A stretch of 15,892 nt of DNA from Hyphomicrobiales bacterium (lineage in GTDB: Bacteria > Pseudomonadota > Alphaproteobacteria > Rhizobiales > Xanthobacteraceae): positions 1 through 15,892 of the forward strand of contig JAHFPO010000036.1 in the NCBI GenBank assembly GCA_023266695.1, in the 5' to 3' direction. Within the stretch, counting starts at the first letter, position 1; each line of letters begins with the position of its first letter. The notes beneath the pieces were generated by a model. That model saw only the letters and a program-made list of their open reading frames with translations. It made no database searches and was not told the DNA's origin. The position numbers and the translations under genes are program-made. Below, piece after piece: positions 7,258 to 14,507 of this stretch.

Positions 7258-7554
7258 TCAGGCGGCCGCGAGCGCGCGCTCGACCGCCTTCGGCTCGCGC
7301 TCGATCACCATGAGGTAAGCGCGGACCGCGCCATCGGGCTTTGAGCGGCCTTGCTCCCAGTCCCGGATGCGCGCCGGCGTGAAGCCGAAACGCCGTGCGA
7401 ATTCCGCCTGCGACATCTTCAGCTTGTGCCGGAGGCGGCGCACGTCGACATCCGACGGCACGTGAATGCGATAGCTCCCGGGGCTCGCTTCGCCCCGGGC
7501 GATGGCCCTTGCTTCCTTCGCCGCTCGGATCAGCCGCTTGCCGAACCTGCTCAT
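7258..7554 (-). CDS. Xre/HigA-type antitoxin with helix-turn-helix
   Basis: A 98-residue DNA-binding protein. Residues 39-70 form a Cro/CI-type helix-turn-helix (MSQAEFARRFGF, TPARIRDWEQGR), followed by a helical segment DGAVRAYLMVIEREPKAVERAL usual for antitoxins paired with HigB/RelE toxins. The N-terminal 38 residues are basic and probably contact the toxin. Its ATG overlaps the toxin stop as ATGA, the translational coupling typical of toxin-first (higBA-type) operons. It should neutralise the toxin and repress the operon, most likely at the dyad at 7938-7952. The downstream SDR gene begins 19 bases after its stop. The pair is surely accessory: it interrupts the purF-SDR junction. Confidence 0.93.
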   Translation of the reverse strand: MSRFGKRLIRAAKEARAIARGEASPGSYRIHVPSDVDVRRLRHKLKMSQAEFARRFGFTPARIRDWEQGRSKPDGAVRAYLMVIEREPKAVERALAAA

Positions 7555-7928
7555 CGCTGTCTCCGCCGAATGTCTCGAATCCCGGCTCGCATCATCGTCC
7601 GATAATTTTCCGCGATCTCGGTCAATTCCGCTCGCAGTGTATTCTTCTCCGCTTTCGACATGTCCGTACGCTCACCCTTGGAGATCATGGCGAGCAGGAA
7701 CACCGGAACGTCCGCCGCGGCGTAATAGGTAATGACGCGATAGCCGCCCGACTTGCCTTTGCCGCGCCCGGCAAAGCGAACTTTGCGAGCGCCGCCCGTG
7801 CCCGGCATCAGGTCGCCGAGGGTCGGGTTCTCGGCGAGCCTGTTCACGATCTCCAACCGTTCGTCATCCGAAAGGCCGAGACGCCGTGCGTCGCGGATGA
7901 ACTGGCCGGTCTCGATGACCGCCTGCAT
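7551..7928 (-). CDS. RelE/HigB-type toxin
   Basis: A 125-residue toxin of the RelE superfamily (the group often annotated as RelE toxin of RelE/RelB, PF06296). Typical features are the opening VIETGQFIRDARRLGLSDDER, ENPTLGDLMPGTGGARKVRFAG, GKGKSGGYRVITYY and the C-terminal MISKGERTDMSKAEKNTL. Characterised relatives are ribosome-dependent or free mRNA interferases that arrest translation. The protein looks complete, with the conserved basic Lys/Arg positions and GGYRV core intact. The first gene of a two-gene operon with the Xre antitoxin. ATG 7928 begins the conserved N-terminus but lies only 5 bases after the predicted -10 box, so the mRNA may have no leader. Confidence 0.92.
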   Translation of the reverse strand: MQAVIETGQFIRDARRLGLSDDERLEIVNRLAENPTLGDLMPGTGGARKVRFAGRGKGKSGGYRVITYYAAADVPVFLLAMISKGERTDMSKAEKNTLRAELTEIAENYRTMMRAGIRDIRRRQR

Positions 7929-7933
7929 GCCCG

Positions 7934-7962
7934 CATATACGGAATCTCCGTAGTCACGTCAA
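7934..7962 (-). promoter_or_regulatory. TA operon promoter, -35 TTGACG / -10 TATATG
   Basis: On the minus strand TTGACG (7957-7962) and TATATG (7934-7939) are separated by exactly 17 bases, a strong housekeeping-type promoter aimed at the toxin gene. Initiation 5-8 bases after the -10 would fall on or next to the ATG at 7928. The TGA that ends the broken SDR frame overlaps the -35 box. Confidence 0.65.
7938..7952. promoter_or_regulatory. Probable antitoxin operator dyad
   Basis: TACGGA and TCCGTA form a perfect 6-bp inverted repeat around a 3-base centre (ATC). It lies in the promoter spacer and runs 2 bases into the -10 box, so a bound Xre dimer would exclude RNA polymerase. This is the expected place for autoregulation of a TA operon; binding is inferred. 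Confidence 0.55.
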
Positions 7963-8045
7963 GCGCGACTCCTGTATCGGGCACGCCCGATCCCGCGCGA
8001 GGCACCGGTAACAAGGGCGATTTTCGAGGCGAGGGGTTTCGCCAT
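7959..8045 (-). pseudogene. Truncated 5' fragment of an SDR gene next to purF
   Basis: Starting with ATG at 8045, 22 bases after the purF stop, the minus strand encodes MAKPLASKIALVTGASRGIG, the N-terminal NAD(P)-binding start of an SDR, then RARYRSRA and a TGA at 7959-7961. Homology to the complete SDR stops after codon 22 (about 7981). Compared with the complete copy, start and second codons differ and, from codon 3 to 21, all eight differences are silent third-position changes. The fragment therefore kept a protein-coding pattern until recently. It sits where an SDR gene normally begins behind purF, so it is best read as the original gene start, cut off when the TA module arrived. Confidence 0.88.
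7981..8045 (-). repeat. Direct repeat copy B: SDR gene start next to purF
   Basis: The partner of 7174-7238: 65 bases, 11 mismatches, no gaps, same orientation. The left end of homology at 7981 abuts the unrelated 50-base TA promoter region, which marks one border of the inserted segment. Confidence 0.9.
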
Positions 8046-8067
8046 CGGAATTCAAGAATGGCGGCGA

Positions 8068-9579
8068 TCAAACCGCCTCGGCGAGGAGCGACAATTGCCG
8101 CGGGCCGCCCATCTCGCCGGTGATGTCGGTGAGCGGCGTCGGATATTCGCCGGTGAAGCAGTGGTCGGTATATTGCGGCCGCTCGGGATTGCGCCGCTCG
8201 TGGCCCATGGCGCGGTAGAGGCCCTCGATCGAGAGGAAGGCGAGCGAATCCGCGCCGATATAACGCCGCATGCCCTCGAGGTCGTGGTTGGCGGCGAGCA
8301 GTTTCTCGCGCTCGGGCGTGTCGATGCCGTAATAATCCGAATGGGTGATCGGCGGGCTCGCGATCCGCATGTGCACTTCGCGCGCGCCCGCTTCCCGCAT
8401 CATGCGCACGATCTTTACCGAGGTGGTGCCGCGTACCAGCGAGTCGTCGATCAGCACGATGCGTTTGCCCTTCACCACCGCCCGGTTGGAGGAGTGCTTC
8501 AGGCGCACGCCGAGCTCGCGGATGTTCTGGGTCGGCTCGATGAAGGTGCGCCCGACATAGTGGTTGCGGATGATGCCGAACTCGTAGGGCAGCCCCGCCT
8601 GCTGGCCGTAGCCGGTCGCCGCCGGCACGCCCGAATCCGGCACCGGCACCACCACGTCGGCCTCGGCCGGCGCTTCGATCGCGAGCTGAATGCCGAGATT
8701 CTTGCGGATCTCATAAACGCTGCGCCCGCCCACGATCGAATCGGGCCGCGCGAAATAGATAAATTCGAAGATGCAGGGCCTAGGCGCCATCGGCGGGAAT
8801 GGCTTGAACGATTGCATGCCTTCGGCGTCGATCACCACCACCTCGCCGTTCTCCACGTCGCGCACGTATTTCGCATTGATGATGTCGAGCGCGCAGGTCT
8901 CGGACGCCAGAATCGGAGAGCCGTCGAGCTCGCCCAGCACCAGCGGCCGGATGCCGAGGGGATCGCGGGCGCCGATCAGCTTCTTGTTGGTGAGCGTCAC
9001 GAAGGCATAGCCGCCCTCGAGCGAGCGCAGCGCGTCGATGAAACGCTCGATGAAGCGCGGCATCTTGGAGCGGGCGACCAGGTGCAGCATCACCTCGGTG
9101 TCGGTGGTGGACTGCATGATCGCGCCGTCGCGCACCAGCTGGCGGCGGAGCGAGAGGCCGTTGGTGAGGTTGCCGTTGTGGCCGATGGCGAAACCGCCGG
9201 CATCGAGCTCGGCGAACAGCGGCTGCACGTTGCGGAGAATCGTGCCGCCGGTGGTCGAATAGCGCACGTGGCCGATGGCGGACGAACCGGGCAGGAGATC
9301 GATCACGGCGCGCTTGGAGAAGGTATCGCCGACGAGCCCCATGCGGCGTTCGGAATGAAAGCGCTTGCCGTCGAAGGTGACGATGCCGGCCGCCTCCTGG
9401 CCGCGGTGCTGCAGGGCGTGCAGGCCGAGCGCGGTGATGGTGGCGGCGTCGGTATGATTGTAGATGCCGAATACGCCGCACTCCTCGCGCAGGCGGTCGC
9501 CGTCCGCGTCGAAGGCGACCTCGCCCTCCGCGATGCGGTTCTCGGCTGCGTCCATGCTCGTGCTCGGCTCCTCGATCAT
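8068..9579 (-). CDS. purF: Amidophosphoribosyltransferase (glutamine PRPP amidotransferase)
   Basis: Catalyses the first committed step of purine synthesis, PRPP plus glutamine to phosphoribosylamine. The protein has 503 residues from the chosen start. After a propeptide-like N-terminus the class II amidotransferase nucleophile is Cys34 in REECGVFGIYNH, followed by ALQHRGQEAAGI, HVRYSTTG and GHNGNLTN. The PRPP-binding loop VLIDDSLVRGTTS is at 375-387. Near the end, the region that in Bacillus-type enzymes carries a CxxC iron-sulfur ligand pair reads YTDHCFTGEYPT, keeping only one cysteine, so a 4Fe-4S cluster is doubtful. ATG 9579 overlaps the cvpA stop as ATGA, arguing for translational coupling; ATG 9555 (495 residues) is an alternative. 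The cvpA-purF pairing is conserved in proteobacteria. Confidence 0.97.
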   Translation of the reverse strand: MIEEPSTSMDAAENRIAEGEVAFDADGDRLREECGVFGIYNHTDAATITALGLHALQHRGQEAAGIVTFDGKRFHSERRMGLVGDTFSKRAVIDLLPGSSAIGHVRYSTTGGTILRNVQPLFAELDAGGFAIGHNGNLTNGLSLRRQLVRDGAIMQSTTDTEVMLHLVARSKMPRFIERFIDALRSLEGGYAFVTLTNKKLIGARDPLGIRPLVLGELDGSPILASETCALDIINAKYVRDVENGEVVVIDAEGMQSFKPFPPMAPRPCIFEFIYFARPDSIVGGRSVYEIRKNLGIQLAIEAPAEADVVVPVPDSGVPAATGYGQQAGLPYEFGIIRNHYVGRTFIEPTQNIRELGVRLKHSSNRAVVKGKRIVLIDDSLVRGTTSVKIVRMMREAGAREVHMRIASPPITHSDYYGIDTPEREKLLAANHDLEGMRRYIGADSLAFLSIEGLYRAMGHERRNPERPQYTDHCFTGEYPTPLTDITGEMGGPRQLSLLAEAV

Positions 9580-10256
9580 TGCTGCGTGCCGCGCGTGCTC
9601 TCGAGCAATTGCTCGAATCTCTGCCGGTCCGGGCGCTTGTAGGTCTGCTCGCTGTCGGCCGCGACACGCGGCGCCGTGGGGCTCGTCTCCGAACGCTTCG
9701 CCGGCGGCGCCGCCGCGGGTTCCGCCGGTTCGTCGCCGTTCTTCGGCCGCCGCAAGCGTTTCAAGATGGCGGTCTCGGGGTCGTCCGGCAAGACCGACAA
9801 CAGCCATTCGCCAGTGGCCTGCAGGACGACGCGGGAACGGGCGCCCTTTACCCACTCGGGCTGGCTTTTTTGCGGCACCAGCCAGGAAAAGAACAGGAAT
9901 ACGACCACCATGATGATGAGGCCGCGCCCTAACCCGAACAGGAAGCCGAGCGAGCGGTCGAGCGCCCCGACGCGGCTGTCGAGGATCAGGTCGGAAATCT
10001 TGACGGTGAAGAGCGAGACGACGAGGAGCGTCAAGAGAAAGAGCCCGCCGATGGCGACGCCCTTGGCGACGAGTTCGTTGGTGACATATTGCTTCACCAA
10101 GACCTCGGCCCGGGCGTAGCCGTAAAGGGTGACGCCGGCCGCGATCAGCCAGGCGGCGATCGACAGGATCTCGCGCATGAATCCCCGCACCATGGCGAGG
10201 ATTCCGGAGATCAACATGACCACCAGAAGCCCGATATCGAGGAGGGTGAGGGGCAT
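9576..10256 (-). CDS. cvpA: CvpA family membrane protein
   Basis: A 226-residue inner membrane protein named after colicin V production in E. coli; family members are tied to envelope stress resistance. Four hydrophobic segments are visible near residues 5-24, 28-48, 63-85 and 103-127, with the family-typical VRGFMREILSIAAWLIA and RSLGFLFGLGRGLIIM. The C-terminal 80 residues are a charged, proline/alanine-rich cytoplasmic-type tail without a known domain. Its stop overlaps the purF start by 4 bases. In the 115-base gap to radA an 8-bp palindrome CTATATAG (10313-10320) might hold a -10 box, but no good -35 accompanies it. Confidence 0.95.
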   Translation of the reverse strand: MPLTLLDIGLLVVMLISGILAMVRGFMREILSIAAWLIAAGVTLYGYARAEVLVKQYVTNELVAKGVAIGGLFLLTLLVVSLFTVKISDLILDSRVGALDRSLGFLFGLGRGLIIMVVVFLFFSWLVPQKSQPEWVKGARSRVVLQATGEWLLSVLPDDPETAILKRLRRPKNGDEPAEPAAAPPAKRSETSPTAPRVAADSEQTYKRPDRQRFEQLLESTRGTQQ

Positions 10257-10371
10257 GGAAAGCCTTGCGGCACCTAGGTTTGCCCGACTCGCGGCGGTCG
10301 GCCGGGCGCGAGCTATATAGCCTCGCCAAAGGACCGCGTCACCGGTCTTGTCGCCACAGCCTAAACGGGCC

Positions 10372-11784
<1,413 letters not shown>

Positions 11785-12031
11785 GGCGAGTCCGGAGGCG
11801 CGCTAGGCTAGCACGAAGCTTCCGCTTTCAACCCCCGCAGCGCTGGGCGGTTATCTCATTCCGGGGTCAGTCAAATCCGGCGTTCGCGCCGCCCGGCTAC
11901 CAAGCGGCCGAAAAGTCACAGTTGCGGGAAATGTCGAGGGGATTTCGTTGGAATCCTTGACACGGAACCGATTCTACACGGAAGCTGTAATTTCCAGCCA
12001 GGGGAGGGGGCATCCTCTGAAACTTCATTTT

Positions 12032-12805
12032 ATGGCGCGTCCCGCCGTGATCGCCGCGGCGGCATGGATGGTCTTGATCGCGGGAGCAGGGCTCACTTCG
12101 CAACGCGTGTTGGCGGCGCCCCCGCCGCCCGCGCCGACATGGGAGGCGGCTCTCTCCAAGTATTGGCTCAGCTCCGTCGGAGTATCCGGCGCGTACACCA
12201 ACCTCAACACCGATTTCACCCTCGGCAGTGCCGACGGCGGCGCCGGCGCCGTATGCCTGGATGCGACCTTTGACATCTGGCGCTATGCCGGGCGCCGCCG
12301 CGACGACCCCACGTTGCGCTATGCCGGCGAGTTCAGCGGCATCCGCATCGCGGCGGCGGTTTCGCTCTGTCAGGGCTTCGGCACGGCATCGGAGCATGTC
12401 GGCGGATTCGACGGCCGCACGACGGTCGGCACGTTCGGCACCCTCGGCGCCCAAATCCAGTACCCCATTACGTTCGGCGGGTCCTACATCATGCCCTCCT
12501 ATGTGGGAGTCATCATACCCTATGCGGGAGCGGGCGGCGTCGAGGCGCGTGTCAAGGTCGAGGCCGCCCCGTTCGAGAAGAACAGCAGCTTGCGGGGCGG
12601 TTGGTATTATGAACTCGGCCTTGTCGTGCCGGTGACCAACTCGCCAATCTGGGGCACCGGTACCGTGCAGAATATCGATGCCGCGGCCACGGAGCTCTAC
12701 ATGGGCTACCGGCACTTCGATGTGGGCAACCAGACGCTCAATGGCGGCTCCCGCACGAGCACCGACTGGGACATGATCTTTGCCGGAGCGAGGATCAGAT
12801 ACTAA
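12032..12805 (+). CDS. Secreted, probable outer-membrane beta-barrel protein, unknown function
   Basis: A 257-residue protein I do not recognise. Residues 1-29 form a signal peptide (VIAAAAWMVLIAGAGL core, cleavage probably after VLAA before a PPPP stretch). The mature part alternates polar and hydrophobic residues in short Gly/Tyr/Thr-rich strands (VGVSGAYTNLNTDFTLGS, YVGVIIPYAGAGGVEARVKVEAAP, WYYELGLVVPV, ATELYMGYRHFDVG) and ends in an aromatic residue (FAGARIRY), as outer-membrane barrels do. Two cysteines (VCLDATF, LCQGF) might form a disulphide. The start is uncertain: ATG 12032 has no nearby Shine-Dalgarno, whereas GGGGAGGGGG at 12001-12010 would suit an in-frame CTG at 12017. The 247 bases from radA to this start hold the divergent promoters but no feature I can define. 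It stands alone in accessory DNA. Confidence 0.7.
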   Translation: MARPAVIAAAAWMVLIAGAGLTSQRVLAAPPPPAPTWEAALSKYWLSSVGVSGAYTNLNTDFTLGSADGGAGAVCLDATFDIWRYAGRRRDDPTLRYAGEFSGIRIAAAVSLCQGFGTASEHVGGFDGRTTVGTFGTLGAQIQYPITFGGSYIMPSYVGVIIPYAGAGGVEARVKVEAAPFEKNSSLRGGWYYELGLVVPVTNSPIWGTGTVQNIDAAATELYMGYRHFDVGNQTLNGGSRTSTDWDMIFAGARIRY

Positions 12806-12899
12806 GCCGGCGGCGCTCGGCGCCGTCATCATATGGCTCGCCACCATCGCGCTCGCGGTCTCCGGCATGCGGAAATTACTCCGCCGCAGCAAAGTCTAG
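12780..12899 (+). CDS. Possible 39-residue membrane protein or membrane-protein C-terminal remnant
   Basis: Behind the barrel gene and overlapping its last 26 bases is a frame starting at TTG 12780 that encodes SDTKPAALGAVIIWL, then ATIALAVSGMRKLLRRSKV and TAG. An 18-residue hydrophobic helix followed by a strongly basic tail is what a single-pass small membrane protein, or the last helix of a larger one, looks like. A GGGA lies 9-12 bases before the TTG. The stop TAG is formed at the edge of the palindromic repeat that starts at 12899, so the repeat may have cut or created the end of this frame. No family recognised. Confidence 0.3.
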   Translation: MPERGSDTKPAALGAVIIWLATIALAVSGMRKLLRRSKV

Positions 12900-12947
12900 C
12901 GCATGATCCGGCGAAGTGGGAACCGGTTCGCCGAAAAGATCATGCGC
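12899..12947. repeat. Palindromic interspersed element 1 (GTGGGAACCGG core)
   Basis: Outer arms GCGCATGATC (12899-12908) and GATCATGCGC (12938-12947) are perfect 10-bp inverted repeats. Inside, CGGCGAA (12909-12915) and TTCGCCG (12927-12933) pair perfectly around the 11-base loop GTGGGAACCGG. The form 'GCATGATCCGG...AAGTGG...ACCGG...' is familiar from abundant intergenic repeats in Bradyrhizobium-like genomes; that resemblance is from memory and the exact family name is not assigned. Confidence 0.85.
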
Positions 12948-12960
12948 CAGATTAATGAGT

Positions 12961-13050
12961 TAGCGCGCGAGCCGCAGATAAGTTTACGCAATCTGCGCAA
13001 GCTTGATTGCGTCCGCAAAACCGGTACCCACTTTTGCTGATCGCGCGCTA
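12961..13050. repeat. Palindromic interspersed element 2, inverted and compound
   Basis: Outer arms TAGCGCGCGA (12961-12970) and TCGCGCGCTA (13041-13050) are perfect 10-bp inverted repeats. Within are two hairpins: ACGCAATC / GATTGCGT (12986-12993, 13005-13012) and GCAAAA / TTTTGC (13015-13020, 13032-13037). The loop of the second, read on the minus strand, is GTGGGTACCGG, one base different from element 1. Elements 1 and 2 therefore face each other 13 bases apart with the same core but unrelated, self-complementary stems. Confidence 0.8.
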
Positions 13051-13066
13051 GCGGAATGCGGTAGTC

Positions 13067-13091
13067 TCATGGCGGAAAGGATCCGCCATGA
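13067..13091 (+). promoter_or_regulatory. Start-codon hairpin displaying the Shine-Dalgarno in its loop
   Basis: TCATGGCGGA (13067-13076) and TCCGCCATGA (13082-13091) are perfectly complementary over 10 bp and enclose the loop AAGGA (13077-13081). The loop is the Shine-Dalgarno of the following gene and the ATG (13088-13090) is buried in the right arm. In mRNA this could hold the start codon closed while showing the ribosome-binding site; as DNA it could also be a protein-binding dyad. Confidence 0.6.
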
Positions 13092-13945
13092 CCAAGCTCG
13101 ACTGGCGTCCGCTCGGCGGCATCGCCCAAGCGCGCCTCGCCGAGGCCCGCCTGGAGGCCCATCATGCGGTGCAATGGCTGGCGCGGGCGGCGCGCGCTTT
13201 CATTGCGGCGAAGCCCGACGACAGCCACACCAATCTCGGCTGGGACGGCGCGCTCGACGGCTTTACGACCCACCCGCTCAAGGATGGCGCACGGCTCGGA
13301 CTGAGAATATCCGACTTGACGCTCGTCCTGCTTCCCGCGCCGGGCGCCGCGGCGCCGGAGCAACTGCGCCTGCACGGCCGCCCCAATGCCGACGCCCGCG
13401 CCTGGCTCGGCCAGCATTTGCGCGCGCGCGGCCTCGACGACGGCGCGCTCGATGCGCCGTTACCCTATGAGATTCCCGCCCACGCGATCGCCAAGGGGGC
13501 GGCTTACCGCGAGGTCGAGCTGAAGGACGCGCTCGGCGAGCTCGCCGCCTGGTTCGCCAATGCCGAACTCTCGCTCGGCCGCATCAGGGCGCACCATGCC
13601 GCGAAGAAACTCCGGGTTTCGCCGGTGCGCTGCTGGCCGCACCATTTTGATCTCGCGACGCTCATCTCGCTCGATGCCGGCGGCGGCAAGCATGCGCGCT
13701 CGGTGAACGCCGGGCTCTCGCCCGGCGACGAGAGCTATCACGAGCCCTATTTCTATGTCAGCCCTTATCCTTATCCCGAAGCCGCGAAACTGCCGAAGCT
13801 TTCGAAGCTTGGCCACTGGCATACCCAGGGCTTCACCGCGGCGGTGGCGCCGGCGAGCCGGATCATCGCGAGCGCGAAGCGGCAGGCCGAGACCGAGGCT
13901 TTCTTGCAAGAGGCGGTGGAGGGGGCGATCAAAGTGTTGGGTTGA
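13088..13945 (+). CDS. Uncharacterised conserved protein, DUF5996-like
   Basis: A 285-residue soluble protein, no signal peptide or membrane helix. It opens with MTKLDWRPLGGIAQARL and has LEAHHAVQWLARAARAF, where related proteins have a statement of the type 'W..T....H...Q..GKIR'. The most distinctive part is SPVRCWPHHFDLATLISLD followed by SVNAGLSPGDESYHEPYFYVSPYPYP. This arrangement (a Ser-Pro-Val, a W-x-x-x-FDLA, then a P-G-D/G...EP-x-FY stretch) recalls the DUF5996 family, whose function is unknown; the assignment is from memory. The run of His, Asp, Glu and Tyr residues would suit a metal or ligand site, which is speculation. The start is fixed by the AAGGA in the hairpin loop. It lies alone in accessory DNA, convergent with the Xre gene. 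Confidence 0.75.
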   Translation: MTKLDWRPLGGIAQARLAEARLEAHHAVQWLARAARAFIAAKPDDSHTNLGWDGALDGFTTHPLKDGARLGLRISDLTLVLLPAPGAAAPEQLRLHGRPNADARAWLGQHLRARGLDDGALDAPLPYEIPAHAIAKGAAYREVELKDALGELAAWFANAELSLGRIRAHHAAKKLRVSPVRCWPHHFDLATLISLDAGGGKHARSVNAGLSPGDESYHEPYFYVSPYPYPEAAKLPKLSKLGHWHTQGFTAAVAPASRIIASAKRQAETEAFLQEAVEGAIKVLG

Positions 13946-14031
13946 GAACGGACTGTGCTTTCAGTGAGTCACGCGCAATTTTTTGCTGCGATGTCTCAAC
14001 GCGCCCGCGGCCTTTTCAGCAGCCGGCCCCC

Positions 14032-14325
14032 TCACACCAGCACCATCCGTAATTCCCGGCCGACCGCCTGGGCCGCGCGCACCAGCGTGCCGAGCGTCAC
14101 CGACTCGTTGTCGGGATCGAGCAGGCGATCGAGCTGCGCGCGGCTGGCGCGCATCCGCTTCGCTAGTTCCGATTTGGTGAGTCTTTCGTCCTTCATCAGC
14201 CGGCCGAGCTGGCGCGCGACGACGCGCTTGATCGCGCGCGCCGTCACTTCTTCGTAGATATTTTCCTGTTTCAGATAATTCTTGAACGGCGAGCCGCTCC
14301 GCCTCCGCTTCCTGCGAGATTTCAT
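14032..14325 (-). CDS. Xre family HTH protein, orphan antitoxin-like
   Basis: A 97-residue DNA-binding protein. After a basic tail (MKSRRKRRRSGSPFKNYL) and the segment QENIYEEVTARAIKRVVARQL comes a helix-turn-helix: KDERLTKSELAKRMRAS, then RAQLDRLLDPDNESVTLGTL and RAAQAVGRELRMVLV. This layout (EEVTAxAIKRVxAxQL plus SRAQLDRLLDP) is that of the Xre partner of RelE/HigB-type toxin pairs, but no toxin gene is found upstream or downstream. ATG 14325 is chosen because GAGGGA lies 6 bases before it; a longer in-frame start at 14511 overlaps the upstream stop but adds 62 residues with no coding character. The 182 bases between it and the pseudoprotease gene are AT-richer than their surroundings and hold no gene I can support. 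Regulatory target unknown. Confidence 0.85.
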   Translation of the reverse strand: MKSRRKRRRSGSPFKNYLKQENIYEEVTARAIKRVVARQLGRLMKDERLTKSELAKRMRASRAQLDRLLDPDNESVTLGTLVRAAQAVGRELRMVLV

Positions 14326-14507
14326 CCGAGGTCCCTCATTCTGTTCCGCGCCGGCGCAGGCCCGATGTCGGGGCCTGGAGGGCGGTTGAAAAAGAAAGAC
14401 GGAACACGCGGTGCGTTGCGCCCTGACAGCACATGTCTCAAAATTGATACAGTCGCGCAATCGCCTTGCAGTTGTTGTCGACGGCACCTTCAGTGGTTGT
14501 GGCCGGC

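Noticed and set aside
8095..9642. 515-codon plus-strand frame opposite purF
   Set aside because: It mirrors purF, which has all its family motifs; the composition (Arg, His, Ala, Asp repeats) is that of an antisense shadow.
10313..10320. CTATATAG as a -10 box for cvpA-purF
   Set aside because: AT-rich and well placed, but no acceptable -35 partner at 16-18 bases was found.
11805..11831. TTGAAA / TAGCCT on the minus strand as the radA promoter
   Set aside because: The spacer is only 15 bases and the -10 match is poor; not strong enough to annotate.
11957..11962. TTGACA upstream of the barrel gene as a -35 box
   Set aside because: The sequence is perfect, but no TATAAT-like hexamer lies 15-19 bases downstream; the nearest (TGTAAT at 11986) is 23 bases away.
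12899..13050. CRISPR-like array
   Set aside because: The symmetry is inverted, not direct, and there are no equal-length spacers between identical direct repeats.
13946..14031. Rho-independent terminator between the convergent DUF5996-like and Xre genes
   Set aside because: There is a TTTTTT run and a GGCC...GGCC symmetry, but no GC-rich hairpin directly followed by a T-run in either direction.
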